64,000 nucleotides of DNA from Saccharibacillus sacchari DSM 19268 (GCF_000585395.1 NZ_KK073875.1:1635774-1699773); one strand, 5' to 3'; positions 1-9,025 are shown, numbered from the stretch's first letter. Program-made: numbers and translations. Notes: generated by a model from the sequence alone, not told the origin.

Positions 1-1285
1 GCCACAAATCTTCCACGACCGAACGCAGCGTGCGGCTTTCGTTCATCTGCTGTTTGGTTCGGGCCAACGCCAGAAAATCATCGATGATTCCGCCCGCCCG
101 GTCAAGTTCTTCCAGCACGATTTTATAATAATGATCATATTCGTCCGGCGTTTTTTTCTGCAAAATTTGCAGATATCCGCGCACGACGGCCATCGGGTTG
201 CGCACCTCGTGCGTGACGCCCGCGGCCATTTGCCCGATCAGGCTCAGACGGTTCATGTCTTCCAGCTCGGCTCTCATCCGTTCGACTTCCGTGACGTCGT
301 AGATGCTGCATACCGCCCCGAACACTTCGCCTTGATCCGTATGCGCCGGGGAAAAATAAATGCTGAACTTCCGGCCGCCGAACTCCATCGTCTGCTCGGC
401 CGTCCGGTTCTCGCGAATGCTCACGTCCAGCGCCTTCAAGAACAGGGGGTCCGCTTGCATGCCGATCGAGCTCATCAGCTCCGCAAAACTTTTGCCGGCA
501 ACCATCTCGCGCGTAGCCGTCGGAACGCGGCTGCTGATCGCGCCGAAAGCCCGATCGTTCACGCCCGTTACGCGGCCCATGCGGTCCAGCGTTAGCGCGA
601 AACCGGGAAGCGTCCGCATGAAGGCCTGAAGCTTCGTTTCTTCTTCGATGACGCGTTCGCGCATCGCGCCCGCCTGCTCGTTCAGAAGATTGCGATCCTG
701 CGCGTCCCTGCGCGAATAAAGCAGCAGCAGACCGGCAGCGAGTCCTCCCAGCAGCTCGATCGCCACTCTCGACACGGCCGCCCAGCCGTTGCCTTCGGCG
801 ACGGACTCTTGCATATGAAAAACGGCATGGGGAAAATACGCGACGAGCAGCCAACAGGTAAGGACGACTCTGCGCCGCCACGTTTGCATCCCAAGCATCC
901 GCGAACGGCTCAACGCCAGCAGCAGAAGCGCCGCCGCTTCTATCCAGACATAAGGCAGTTCCCTCGATTCGGCAAAAAAGCTGCCCACCAACGCGTACAA
1001 GCCCACAAGCGGAAACACGCCTTTCGGCACGCCGTACAAAATCCCCATTCCGGTCGGCAGCAGCGCCAAATGACCGTCGATCCGCGTGCTTCCGGCATCC
1101 AGAAACCAACACATCAACAGCGATACCGAGCTCGCGCACGTGAAAGCGATGCCGACGGAGTCCCCTCCGTGCCTGACGAGCAGCCGATTCGCGCGCGTAC
1201 GGACAAAGCTTTCGAACGAAGGTACCAGCAAAACGGGAAGCGAAGCGAATAATACCTGGATGATGAATACTTTGAGCAGCTCCAC
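1..1285 (-). CDS. membrane sensor histidine kinase (3' end outside window)
   Basis: I translated this frame by hand; it runs off the left edge. It opens with GTG (1283-1285) behind GGAGGT at 1295-1300. About the first 190 residues are hydrophobic membrane segments resembling the 5TM-LYT sensor region, followed by a PAS-like domain (roughly 210-330) and a HisKA dimerisation domain with the phosphoacceptor motif THEVRNP, His at about residue 359. The ATP-binding HATPase_c domain must lie beyond position 1. The architecture matches sporulation-type or nutrient-sensing kinases that phosphorylate Spo0F-like or cognate regulators, but no partner regulator is visible. The opposite-strand and off-frame long ORFs here are shadows. 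Family assignment is firm, the specific role is not. Confidence 0.85.
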   Translation of the reverse strand, partial: MELLKVFIIQVLFASLPVLLVPSFESFVRTRANRLLVRHGGDSVGIAFTCASSVSLLMCWFLDAGSTRIDGHLALLPTGMGILYGVPKGVFPLVGLYALVGSFFAESRELPYVWIEAAALLLLALSRSRMLGMQTWRRRVVLTCWLLVAYFPHAVFHMQESVAEGNGWAAVSRVAIELLGGLAAGLLLLYSRRDAQDRNLLNEQAGAMRERVIEEETKLQAFMRTLPGFALTLDRMGRVTGVNDRAFGAISSRVPTATREMVAGKSFAELMSSIGMQADPLFLKALDVSIRENRTAEQTMEFGGRKFSIYFSPAHTDQGEVFGAVCSIYDVTEVERMRAELEDMNRLSLIGQMAAGVTHEVRNPMAVVRGYLQILQKKTPDEYDHYYKIVLEELDRAGGIIDDFLALARTKQQMNESRTLRSVVEDLW

Positions 1286-1511
1286 TCTTACCGTACCTCC
1301 TTTTTGGCATGGGTGGCATTTAAAACACGCAACTGGTAACCCTGTTTATTTTTCCATATTAAAGAAAATTTCTCTCCTTCTGATTAAAACATACCCATTC
1401 TTCCGATACAATATATCCAGCAGGTTATCTCGAATTAATATTGGCATGAATAAAAAACGATCCGCAAACAATTCGCCGGAAACCACGATCTTGGGCGTGT
1501 TCACGTCTCGG

Positions 1512-1535
1512 TTTGTGCTACTATTTGTGCTACTA
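1512..1535. repeat. two tandem copies of a 12-base unit
   Basis: The unit TTTGTGCTACTA occurs twice head to tail, just upstream of the flavoprotein gene in the 290-base divergent spacer. It may be part of its promoter or operator region, but two copies of a 12-mer can also be chance slippage. Confidence 0.4.
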
Positions 1536-1576
1536 TTAATGAAAGAAATCGATCAATGTGAAAAGGAAGATGCATC

Positions 1577-2854
1577 TTGGATTATGACGTAATCGTCGTG
1601 GGCGGCGGTTCGGCGGGACTTATGGCAGCGGTGGCGGCCGGCGAAGGCGGCGCTCGCGTGCTGCTTGTCGACAAAGGAGACAAGTTGGGGCGCAAGCTCG
1701 GCATTTCGGGCGGCGGACGCTGCAACGTGACCAACAACAAAGAATTCGACGACCTCATCAAATGGATTCCCGGCAACGGCCGGTTTTTGTACAGCGCGCT
1801 GTCGCAGTTCGGCAGTCGCGATATTATCGCTTTTTTCGAAGGTTTGGGCATTGCGCTCAAGGAAGAAGACAACGGACGCATGTTCCCGGTGAGCGATCGG
1901 GCCAAAACGGTGGTCGATGCACTGGTCGGACGGGTGCGTTCGCTCGGCGTCGAAGTGCGGATCAATACGCCGGCGGAACGCCTTTTATATGCAGGGGGTC
2001 AAGTGGCAGGCGTTCGATTGAAAGGCGGAAAAGAAATCTCGGCGCCCTGCGTGATCGCGGCGGTCGGCGGCAAGTCCGTTCCGAAAACCGGATCGACCGG
2101 AGACGGTTATCCCTGGGCGGAAGCGGCGGGGCACACGATCACGAAGCTGTTCCCGACCGAGGTTCCGATTACGTCGGGCGCGGCTTTTATCCAGAGCAAA
2201 GAATTGCAGGGCTTGTCGCTGCGCGATATCGAGCTGACCGTCTGGAACGCCAAAGGCAAAAAGCTCGTTACGCACGCGGGAGACATGTTGTTCACGCACT
2301 TCGGACTGTCCGGCCCGGCGGCGCTGCGTTGCAGCCAGTACGTGGTCAAAGAGCTGGATAAGCAGGCCGGCGGCGGAACCGTGCGCGTAACAGTCGATCT
2401 GATGCCGGACCGCAGCGCCGACGACGTGTATCGCGAGACGCTCAATCTGACGGCGGCCGATCCGAAGAAAGCGATCAAGAACGTGCTAAAAACGGCGGTG
2501 CCGGAAAAGCTGATCCCTCTGCTGCTCGTACGCGCGGAACTGGACGAGATGCTGACTCACGACAATATTCCGAAAGCCAAATGGACGGAGCTTGCGAAGC
2601 TGATCAAAGCTTTCCCGATTCCGGTGAACGGCACGTTGTCGATCGAAGATGCTTTTGTTACGGGCGGCGGCGTTCATTTGAAGGAGATCGACCCGCATTC
2701 GATGGAATCGAAATTTACGGCCGGGCTGTACTTCTGCGGAGAGTTGCTGGACATTCACGGCTACACCGGGGGATATAATATTACGGCGGCGTTTTCGACC
2801 GGGCACGCGGCCGGGACGAGTGCCGCGGAGCGGGCGTTGGGGCTGCGGGCGTAG
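1577..2854 (+). CDS. HI0933/BaiN-family FAD-dependent oxidoreductase
   Basis: A 425-residue flavoprotein. The N-terminus carries the dinucleotide-binding motif GGGSAGLMAA (residues 8-17) and the family motif GRKLGISGGGRCNVTN (about 39-54), typical of the HI0933 family (YhiN, BaiN). The C-terminus has the second FAD-binding segment around VTGGGV and GYTGGYNITAAFSTG. The start is TTG at 1577, preceded by AAGGAAGA; no better start fits. Family members bind FAD and NAD(P)H; most are uncharacterised, BaiN of Clostridium being implicated in bile-acid dehydroxylation, so a substrate cannot be assigned. It is transcribed alone, divergent from the sensor kinase, and ends before a terminator shared with ecsB. 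Confidence 0.88.
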   Translation: MDYDVIVVGGGSAGLMAAVAAGEGGARVLLVDKGDKLGRKLGISGGGRCNVTNNKEFDDLIKWIPGNGRFLYSALSQFGSRDIIAFFEGLGIALKEEDNGRMFPVSDRAKTVVDALVGRVRSLGVEVRINTPAERLLYAGGQVAGVRLKGGKEISAPCVIAAVGGKSVPKTGSTGDGYPWAEAAGHTITKLFPTEVPITSGAAFIQSKELQGLSLRDIELTVWNAKGKKLVTHAGDMLFTHFGLSGPAALRCSQYVVKELDKQAGGGTVRVTVDLMPDRSADDVYRETLNLTAADPKKAIKNVLKTAVPEKLIPLLLVRAELDEMLTHDNIPKAKWTELAKLIKAFPIPVNGTLSIEDAFVTGGGVHLKEIDPHSMESKFTAGLYFCGELLDIHGYTGGYNITAAFSTGHAAGTSAAERALGLRA

Positions 2855-2913
2855 CATTTGCCTGAAACCTATACGGTTCTAGGGCGTTTCAGACAAGCCG
2901 AGCATCACGAAAC

Positions 2914-2953
2914 AAAAAAAGCCGTATCCGGTCACGAAGACGGACGGCTTTTT
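2914..2953. terminator. bidirectional intrinsic terminator
   Basis: Arms AAAAAAAGCCGT (2914-2925) and ACGGCTTTTT (2944-2953) form an A/T-flanked stem between the convergent flavoprotein and ecsB genes, so it can stop transcription from both sides. Confidence 0.8.
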
Positions 2954-3006
2954 GCGTGTTGGGAAAAGTCGATTGAGACTGATGAACTTTCTATTCATGC
3001 CGACGT

Positions 3007-4278
3007 CTAAGCTGCACCTTCTTTCTTCTGCCAAAATGCCGCCAGCATATACGCGAGCAGCATCCCAACAGCCGCCCCCGGAAGTCCCAAAGCAACAGCT
3101 CCCCACCAAGCCGCAAACATTTTCACGCCCAGGCAAGCACTCAATGCAAAAGCAATCGGCAGCATTTGCAGTCCCACCGCAGGTCCGCATGCCGAGTCGA
3201 GCAGCACGCGATCCATCGTGGCAACCGGCGGAAACGCATGCTCGGCGAATTGCAACCAAAGCCCTCTCAGCCACATGGAGAATAACAACAGCATCAGCGG
3301 CACGACAATCCATCCGACCCACAGCGGGCCGACGATTGTAGCGGCTAGACTCACACTGGAAAATTGCAGATACATGCGGGCATAACCCCGTTCGCGCAGC
3401 GCGCTTTTGAGTGCGGCATCCGCAACCTGACGTGTCTGCCACTTGCCCATGAAGCTTGGGAGTAACGGTCCTGAACGCCGCTGGAGCCGCACCTTCTGCT
3501 TCGGCAGACGGGGCTTATCCATGGACTGGGACAATAAAAGTGCCGTGAAACGAAGTCTTGCAGCCAAGTCGACAGCCGTACTTTCCTCGAAATGATGGGA
3601 CAGCATGGAACGCTTATGAGTCAGAATCCCTGCCACTGCACCGAACAATACGGTAACGAGCCCGCTGATCGCCGTCCCGTTAGCCATAGCCCAAATAAAT
3701 AAAACGGACGCGGCAACCGTGCCCAGAATGAAAGCCCAACGCTTCAGCCATTCTTTTCGGAAGACTCCGACAAAATGCGTAAGCATCCCGATAACCGCGT
3801 GCAAAGTCCAGATCATCAGATACAGTACGGCAAGGCTTTCCCAAGGAAGCTCGTAACCCTCTCTTAAAAAAGGTAACAGAAGCAGAAAAATCAATACGGA
3901 TTTGCCAAACTGAAACACGACAAACCCTGTGCTCGCCCGCCCCAACACGCCGCGCAACCACCCGGGTCTCTGTCTCAAAAAGACGGCGTCCGCCGGTTCC
4001 AACAATAGAATCGGCCGTGAAGCGAGCGCCGTTAGCAGCGGAAGAAGTCCCAACACAGCCAGCGGCATATGTTCGAATACCGCCGGGATCTCTCCATGCC
4101 AGAACCCATAATAATAACGCAAGCCCAGCAAGCTAAAAGGAATGATAATGTATAACGCGACGACCCAATCTACGACCAGACTCAGATTGCGGCGCTCGCC
4201 TGCGATATAATCATGCAGCCGACGTCGAAACAAGGCTCCCGGCGCCGCCAAGCCTGCAAATACCGAGTTCCCGCTCAT
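3007..4278 (-). CDS. ecsB: ABC transporter permease, EcsB-like
   Basis: A 423-residue polytopic membrane protein, close to the ~408 residues of Bacillus EcsB. Hydrophobic segments are spread over the whole length, with a charged cytoplasmic stretch in the middle. I place the start at the ATG 4276-4278, which overlaps the stop codon of the ATPase (ATGA), a translational coupling typical of ecsAB; a longer reading without a ribosome site is rejected. EcsAB is required in Firmicutes for normal activity of membrane proteases such as RasP and for protein secretion; the transported molecule is not settled. Membership of the EcsB family is inferred from topology, size and the neighbouring EcsA-type ATPase. 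Confidence 0.8.
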   Translation of the reverse strand: MSGNSVFAGLAAPGALFRRRLHDYIAGERRNLSLVVDWVVALYIIIPFSLLGLRYYYGFWHGEIPAVFEHMPLAVLGLLPLLTALASRPILLLEPADAVFLRQRPGWLRGVLGRASTGFVVFQFGKSVLIFLLLLPFLREGYELPWESLAVLYLMIWTLHAVIGMLTHFVGVFRKEWLKRWAFILGTVAASVLFIWAMANGTAISGLVTVLFGAVAGILTHKRSMLSHHFEESTAVDLAARLRFTALLLSQSMDKPRLPKQKVRLQRRSGPLLPSFMGKWQTRQVADAALKSALRERGYARMYLQFSSVSLAATIVGPLWVGWIVVPLMLLLFSMWLRGLWLQFAEHAFPPVATMDRVLLDSACGPAVGLQMLPIAFALSACLGVKMFAAWWGAVALGLPGAAVGMLLAYMLAAFWQKKEGAA

Positions 4279-5009
4279 ACCGTCAAAGCCTCGAAGCAGT
4301 CGAACAGATCTCCTTCCGCCAGACCGCTCGTTTCGCGAATTTGGGCAAGATTTCCCTGAGCCGCCGTTTCTCCGCCCGAGAGCAGCACGAAATAATCGCA
4401 AATTTTCTCCGCCGTATCCAGCACATGCGTACACATCAATACCCCCGCTCCCCGCTTACGCTCTTCTTCCAGCAGGCGCAAAAAATCTCGTGTCGCACGT
4501 GGGTCCAGCCCGATGAAGGGTTCATCGACAATGTACACATCCGGCTTCAGCAAAAATCCGATCATGAGCATCATCTTCTGCTTCATGCCTTTCGACATGC
4601 CGCCCGGCAGCTTATCGCGTGCATCGGTCATACGGAATCGCGCAAGCAACTCATTGGCATGACGTTCGAAATCCGGTTCATCCATCCCGTAAGCCGCTCC
4701 TGCCAACGACAGATGCTCCCACAACGTCAATGTATCGTAATAAAGTGGCTGCTCGGGAACATACGCATACGTCCCAGATCCTCCAAATTTAATCTCGCCT
4801 TTTACATGAGGGACCAGCTTTAAAAGAGCCTTGATCGTCGTACTTTTCCCCGCTCCGTTCGGCCCGATCAATCCAACCAACTCTCCGCTAGCCACCTTGA
4901 ACGATATCCCGCGTACGCAAGCATCTCCCGGTGAATATCCCGCTTCGTCAAGGCTGACCTCCAGCGCGTATGTACGTTCGTTCGGTTCATGCTCCGTCGA
5001 CACTTCCAT
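4275..5009 (-). CDS. ecsA: ABC transporter ATP-binding protein, EcsA-like
   Basis: A 244-residue ATPase (EcsA is about 247). Walker A GPNGAGKST lies at residues 49-57, the signature region PGGMSKG at about 135-141, Walker B VYIVDEP at about 158-164 and the switch histidine in CTHVL near 195. The start is the ATG at 5007-5009 behind GAGGAG; the upstream in-frame extension has no ribosome site. It powers the EcsB permease encoded by the overlapping downstream gene. A MarR-family gene is divergent, with about 290 bases between them, and could regulate the pair, although no operator is obvious. Confidence 0.85.
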   Translation of the reverse strand: MEVSTEHEPNERTYALEVSLDEAGYSPGDACVRGISFKVASGELVGLIGPNGAGKSTTIKALLKLVPHVKGEIKFGGSGTYAYVPEQPLYYDTLTLWEHLSLAGAAYGMDEPDFERHANELLARFRMTDARDKLPGGMSKGMKQKMMLMIGFLLKPDVYIVDEPFIGLDPRATRDFLRLLEEERKRGAGVLMCTHVLDTAEKICDYFVLLSGGETAAQGNLAQIRETSGLAEGDLFDCFEALTV

Positions 5010-5240
5010 CTCGATCCTCTCCTCATATCCATTTGCCAAACGTCCTGATCCACGCGCTCGGCGTACTTGCCTGAGAAAACAAGCTTTTATTCTCCACATT
5101 ACGGCTTATTCAGCGTTTTGTTTCTTTTTTCTCCAAAACGCTCCTGTGCGCGCCATCACTTCAAATTTGAAGCTTCCGTGAAAAAGAAAAAATTTAAATT
5201 ATTAAAAATGAAAAACTGTGACAAATGACATGTCGTTAAA

Positions 5241-5269
5241 CATTAGCTCTGAACTAAGATAAATATAAT
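5241..5269 (+). promoter_or_regulatory. possible marR promoter
   Basis: A perfect -10 box TATAAT (5264-5269) lies 32 bases before the marR start in an AT-rich spacer. The matching -35 position (CATTAG, 5241-5246, 17-base spacing) is poor, so the promoter may depend on an activator or the call may be wrong. Confidence 0.4.
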
Positions 5270-5301
5270 TCATCTACCAAAATTTGAAAGGCGGAGGCAC
5301 A

Positions 5302-5769
5302 ATGATTCATGCTCAGGCACGCGATACCGAACTGTCGCTGCATCTGTACCGGGTGTTCGCCAAATCGTTCAAAAGCGTTAACGAACATGCCGTAAGCGGC
5401 AGCAAAATTCAAGGATTCAATCCTACGGCGTTTGCCGTTCTCGAAGTTCTCTTTTTCAAAGGCCAACAACCTATTCAACAAATCGGGGCCAAGCTTCTGC
5501 TGCAAAGCGGCAACGTCACGTACGTGATCGACAAGCTGGAGCGTCACGGCATGCTGGTCCGCCACCCTTGCCCAACCGACCGTCGCGTCATTTATGCCGA
5601 TCTGACGGAAAAAGGACGCGCCTTAATGGACGAAGCTTATCCAAATTATGCAGAACGTCTGACGAATGCGCTTAGCGGCTTGGAAGAAGAAGAAAAGCTT
5701 CAACTGATCTCGCTGCTCAAAAAAATGGGCATGGAAGCAGAAAGATTGTCTCCGTCGGCACGCAAGTAA
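5302..5769 (+). CDS. MarR-family transcriptional regulator
   Basis: A 155-residue winged-helix regulator. The helix-turn-helix region QQIGAKLLLQSGNVTYVIDKL (split here: QQIGAKLLLQ and SGNVTYVIDKLE) and the wing CPTDRRVIYADLTEKG are characteristic of MarR/HosR proteins. The ATG at 5302 is preferred because GGCGGAGG lies just upstream; an in-frame TTG at 5284 would place the ribosome site inside the gene. MarR proteins act as dimers on palindromic operators and usually repress nearby genes in response to small molecules or oxidation; a cysteine sits in the wing (HPCPTD), so thiol sensing is possible but unproved. Convergent with the drug exporter downstream. Confidence 0.88.
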   Translation: MIHAQARDTELSLHLYRVFAKSFKSVNEHAVSGSKIQGFNPTAFAVLEVLFFKGQQPIQQIGAKLLLQSGNVTYVIDKLERHGMLVRHPCPTDRRVIYADLTEKGRALMDEAYPNYAERLTNALSGLEEEEKLQLISLLKKMGMEAERLSPSARK

Positions 5770-5851
5770 CGCGGCGTCCCGGCGGCGGAAGTTTTTCAAC
5801 GTTCATTGCGTTCTAATAAGTGAAATTTTTCTCAATGTTTGATTGTATGTT

Positions 5852-5943
5852 AAAAAACGATTTTCCGTGTTCTGACGCATCGCTTCAAACCTGTCCTTTT
5901 CAAAGGTTGAATCGACGGATCGGGATCGGAAAATCGTTTTTTT
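5852..5943. terminator. bidirectional terminator with a wide loop
   Basis: AAAAAACGATTTTCCG (5852-5867) pairs with CGGAAAATCGTTTTTT (5927-5942). The arms are separated by 59 bases that contain a smaller imperfect hairpin (TTCAAACC / GGTTGAA). It lies between the convergent marR and exporter genes. Confidence 0.65.
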
Positions 5944-5956
5944 ATCATGTTATTTT

Positions 5957-7429
5957 CTATTCCCGCGGCGCAGGAGGACGCTTGCTCAGCGGAATGACCG
6001 CCAGCAGTCCCAATGCGGTCAACACCAGCATCACGATGAACAATTGGTGCAGTCCGCCTTCCAGCACGCCGGATAAACTAGCCAGCTTATCCGCAGGAAG
6101 TTCGGCGCGTCCGTGCTCGGACAACAACTGATTGATATCCGCTTCCGTAGCTCCGGAGGCTCCGCGATCCGACAGCAGCGAAGCGTTCAGGAAAGTTCCG
6201 AAAAAGGCTACGCCGAGCGTCTGTCCGAGCGTACGCAGAAACGTATTCAGCGCCGTCGAAGCCCCGCGCAGCGAGTGCCCGACCGAGGATTGGGCGATGA
6301 TCGTGAATACGGTCAGCGACATGCCGAAGCCCAAGCCGAGTACGAGCATCAGTAGCGGAAGAACATAAGCCGGCGCGCTGCCGCCGAGCAACGCTACCCC
6401 GCCGCTTCCCAGTACCAAGGCGGACAACCCGATGACGGCCGCGCCGCGCGCGCCGCTTTTGGCGATCATTTTACCGCCTATGAACGATCCGACGATCCAA
6501 GTGAACGACATCGGAGCCAGCAGCATGCCGGACAATACCGCGCTCCCTAATTGCACACCCTGAACCCATAACGGGATATAAGTGGTCAGACCGATCAATA
6601 AGGTACTCACGAAGATCGCCGCGATACTGGAAAAGGTGATATCCCGAATACGGAACAGCTTCAGCGGTACCATCGGTTCCGCGGCGCGACTCTCGATCCA
6701 TACGAATGCGACAAGCATCACCACAGCTCCGGCCAACAGACCGATCATGAGCGGCGAATTCCAGGAAGCGGACTGTCCGCCGGAAGTGAGCGCAAGCAGC
6801 AGAGCCGTCATCCCGATGGTGAACGTCGCGGCTCCGGCCCAGTCGATCTGCGCTTTTTTCCGCGTACGCTCTTCTTTCAAGAACAGCATAATGAACAGGA
6901 CGGCCAATAACCCGAACGGAACGTTGATCCCGAAGATCCAGCGCCATGAGAACGTATCGACCAGGTATCCGCCGAGCAAAGGGCCGACCAGCGATGCGAT
7001 GCCCCATACCGAGCTGATCATTCCCTGGATCTTGCCGCGCTCCTCCATCTTGTACAGATCGCCGACGATCGTGTACGTGACCGGAATTACGGCACCGGCC
7101 CCAATTCCTTGCAGGGCGCGGAAGGCGATTAACTGTTCCATGCCTCCGGCAAATCCACATAGCGCCGAGCCGACGATAAACAGGATACAGCCAAACAGGA
7201 AAATCGGTTTCCGTCCGAATAAATCGCTAAGCTTGCCGAAGATTGGCGTTGTGACAGCCATCGTCAGCAGGTAAGCGGCAAATACCCAGCTCATCAGCGA
7301 AGCCGCCTCGAACTCGCCCACGATCGACGGCGTAGCCGGACTGATCACCGTACCTTCTACCGCCGCCAAAAAGGTGGAGAGCATCAGCCCCGCCAGCACG
7401 TATTTTCGTTTGTCTTGCAGTTGTTCCAC
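5957..7429 (-). CDS. DHA2-family multidrug MFS transporter (EmrB/QacA type)
   Basis: About 490 residues with roughly 14 hydrophobic segments, the number typical of the DHA2 family. The MFS motif A appears as GKLSDLFGRKP after the second segment, and motif C-like glycine-rich segments follow (VWGIASLVGPLLGG). Such proteins are proton-driven antiporters exporting cationic drugs or antibiotics across the cytoplasmic membrane. I prefer the GTG at 7427-7429 with GGGAGG upstream; a GTG 13 codons earlier lacks a ribosome site. A small wHTH gene lies upstream on the same strand, but a strong terminator sits between the two, so expression is either independent or by read-through. Confidence 0.88.
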   Translation of the reverse strand: MEQLQDKRKYVLAGLMLSTFLAAVEGTVISPATPSIVGEFEAASLMSWVFAAYLLTMAVTTPIFGKLSDLFGRKPIFLFGCILFIVGSALCGFAGGMEQLIAFRALQGIGAGAVIPVTYTIVGDLYKMEERGKIQGMISSVWGIASLVGPLLGGYLVDTFSWRWIFGINVPFGLLAVLFIMLFLKEERTRKKAQIDWAGAATFTIGMTALLLALTSGGQSASWNSPLMIGLLAGAVVMLVAFVWIESRAAEPMVPLKLFRIRDITFSSIAAIFVSTLLIGLTTYIPLWVQGVQLGSAVLSGMLLAPMSFTWIVGSFIGGKMIAKSGARGAAVIGLSALVLGSGGVALLGGSAPAYVLPLLMLVLGLGFGMSLTVFTIIAQSSVGHSLRGASTALNTFLRTLGQTLGVAFFGTFLNASLLSDRGASGATEADINQLLSEHGRAELPADKLASLSGVLEGGLHQLFIVMLVLTALGLLAVIPLSKRPPAPRE

Positions 7430-7540
7430 AGCTTCAAAAGCCTCCCGTTCCAAAGTCTTGATCCTCACGCGACTCGGATCATGCAGCTACCGAATGCGCA
7501 ATGACGCGTCCTTCCATTCTATCACGTAATCCATCATAAA

Positions 7541-7579
7541 AATCCCCGAATTCGCTCCTTGGAGACGAACTCGGGGATT
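7541..7579 (-). terminator. terminator between regulator and exporter
   Basis: AATCCCCGA (7541-7549) pairs with TCGGGGATT (7571-7579); on the minus strand the stem is followed by TTTTTA. It sits between two genes that would otherwise form an operon. Confidence 0.75.
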
Positions 7580-7648
7580 CGACCGCTTCAAGACCATCGG
7601 CTCTGAGCGGTTGCCTCAGCACGTATAGAGTAAATCGTTCGCTCTGTT

Positions 7649-7951
7649 TCAGGCTCCTGCCGCTTTGGCGGTCGGACGTTCGGTCAGCACTTCCGAACAC
7701 ATGCTGCCGAGCGAATTGCGAACTTTGCGAAGCTCGGTAATTCCGGCTCCGGTCAGCGTGTATTCCTCGCCGTGGGCGGTAAGCAGATTCTCCGTTGCCA
7801 GATTCTCCAGCTCCTGCTTAACCTCCCGGTCTGCGACCCGGTAACCGGCACGCTCCAGTTTGGGCAGCGCTTCACGGATCGAGATGTCCTGCTCTTCCGC
7901 ATAATGCAGCAGGTGAATCCTTACGAATAAATTCTGAGTTGCAGCCTGCAT
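7649..7951 (-). CDS. small winged-helix regulator (PadR/MarR-like)
   Basis: A 100-residue protein starting at ATG 7949-7951 behind GGAGGAGAGG; the longer reading frame adds residues without a ribosome site. The pattern of short helices (AEEQDISIREALPKLE, then REVKQELENLATENLL) followed by a beta wing with GEEYTLTGAG fits a compact wHTH DNA-binding domain, as in PadR-like or ArsR-like regulators. Because the drug-exporter gene follows on the same strand after only about 220 bases, it is the natural candidate for the exporter's local repressor. The subfamily is not certain. Confidence 0.7.
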   Translation of the reverse strand: MQAATQNLFVRIHLLHYAEEQDISIREALPKLERAGYRVADREVKQELENLATENLLTAHGEEYTLTGAGITELRKVRNSLGSMCSEVLTERPTAKAAGA

Positions 7952-8218
7952 ATCGCCTCTCCTCCATTCTGTGAACGACTGTCGCATCCTTTAATGTTCG
8001 ATTGCAGCGGCATATCCGGTGGGTCTACCTGCATTCGGCAAAATACGCAGCGTTTGAGTTACCCACTACTTACCCGCCCGTTTCATGTAGGAAACACCCG
8101 GCTTTGCAACTTTCTCCGTCGTAAAGCAACTCCGCATTCCATGGACAGATTTGGCTGCATCGTCAAATCCGCCGAGCAAATCGGAGCTCTGCCGAGGATT
8201 TCATTCCTGCCTTATCCA

Positions 8219-8249
8219 TTGACATTTATACCGGAAAAGGCCTTAATTA
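8219..8249 (+). promoter_or_regulatory. candidate promoter for the methionine sulfoxide reductase gene
   Basis: A perfect -35 TTGACA (8219-8224) is followed after 18 to 19 bases by TTAATT/TAATTA (8243-8249). The rest of the 400-base spacer 7952-8355 shows no gene I can support. Confidence 0.5.
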
Positions 8250-8355
8250 AGAATGCCGGATACATCGTATTCGGCCTGATCGTTTGCCTGAACCAGGCAG
8301 AACCTGCCCGGTCGACATTTTTCGAAACTGTATGCGAATAAGGAGGCTCACGCCC

Positions 8356-8838
8356 ATGTTTGAAACGAAAATCTACGCCGGTTCGCGCGAAGAAAATTAC
8401 GCGACCGCGCTGTCCCAATTGAAAGCCCTGATCGACGGCGAGCCCGATCGCATCGCGAATCTCGCGAATGCTTCGGCATTGCTTGCCCAGTGCCTGCCCG
8501 ATACCAACTGGTCCGGCTTCTATCTGTATGACGGAAAAGAACTCGTGCTCGGCCCGTTCCAAGGTCTGCCGGCCTGCATCCGCATTCCGATGGGCAAAGG
8601 CGTCTGCGGCACCGCCGCACAGACGCGCGAAACGCAGTTGGTCGAGGACGTGCATGCATTCCCGGGGCATATCGCCTGCGATTCGGCTACGAACAGCGAG
8701 ATCGTCGTGCCGTTGATTGCGGAGAACGGCGATCTGATCGGCGTGTTGGACATCGACAGTCCGGAACATGCGCGCTTCGACGAGACGGATAAAGAATTCG
8801 TCGAAACATTCGCGAAGATTCTCGTCGCGCAGCTGTAA
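8356..8838 (+). CDS. msrC: free methionine-R-sulfoxide reductase (GAF domain)
   Basis: A 160-residue single GAF-domain protein of the fRMsr family (E. coli MsrC, Bacillus YtsP, yeast YKG9), which reduces free methionine-(R)-sulfoxide using thioredoxin. Three cysteines at residues 74 (PACIRIP), 84 (GVCGTAA) and 108 (HIACDS) keep the spacing (10 and 24 residues) of the catalytic and resolving cysteines of characterised enzymes. The substrate-pocket elements NWSGFYL and VLDIDSP are also present. The ATG at 8356 follows AAGGAGG; an upstream in-frame ATG at 8284 lacks one. It is a single-gene unit ending before a repeat element and a strong terminator. Confidence 0.92.
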   Translation: MFETKIYAGSREENYATALSQLKALIDGEPDRIANLANASALLAQCLPDTNWSGFYLYDGKELVLGPFQGLPACIRIPMGKGVCGTAAQTRETQLVEDVHAFPGHIACDSATNSEIVVPLIAENGDLIGVLDIDSPEHARFDETDKEFVETFAKILVAQL

Positions 8839-8850
8839 TTTTTATTCGCT

Positions 8851-8974
8851 AGAGGAAGCTTGGGGCGGCCAAGAGAGAAATTCGCTCAAGACGCTGTCTC
8901 GCCTAATAAAGCCTACGGCTTTATTGGCTCAAAGGCGTCTTTCGCTGAATTTCTCTCTTGGCCTCTTGCTTCGG
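8851..8974 (+). repeat. nested-hairpin repeat, family A copy 1
   Basis: Outer arms GGCCAAGAGAGAAATTC (8867-8883) and its perfect complement (8948-8964) enclose AGACGC / GCGTCT and an apical stem AATAAAGCC / GGCTTTATT. The family hallmark CAAAGGCG is on the 3' side of the inner stem. Six related elements occur elsewhere in the window (10165, 13547, 23429, 36040, 36296, 38074). It lies between convergent genes. Confidence 0.8.
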
Positions 8975-8981
8975 TTTTTAT

Positions 8982-9025
8982 AAAAAAGGACAACATTCTC
9001 TCTGGGGAGAATGTTGTCCTTTTTT
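8982..9025. terminator. bidirectional terminator
   Basis: AAAAAAGGACAACATTCTC pairs almost perfectly with GAGAATGTTGTCCTTTTTT around a short loop. It separates the convergent msrC and PAP2 genes and is flanked by the repeat element. Confidence 0.9.

Noticed and set aside
135-1319. 394-codon minus-strand ORF
   Set aside because: Arg/Ala-rich product in the wrong frame over the sensor kinase, which I read in another minus-strand frame with clear PAS and HisKA motifs.
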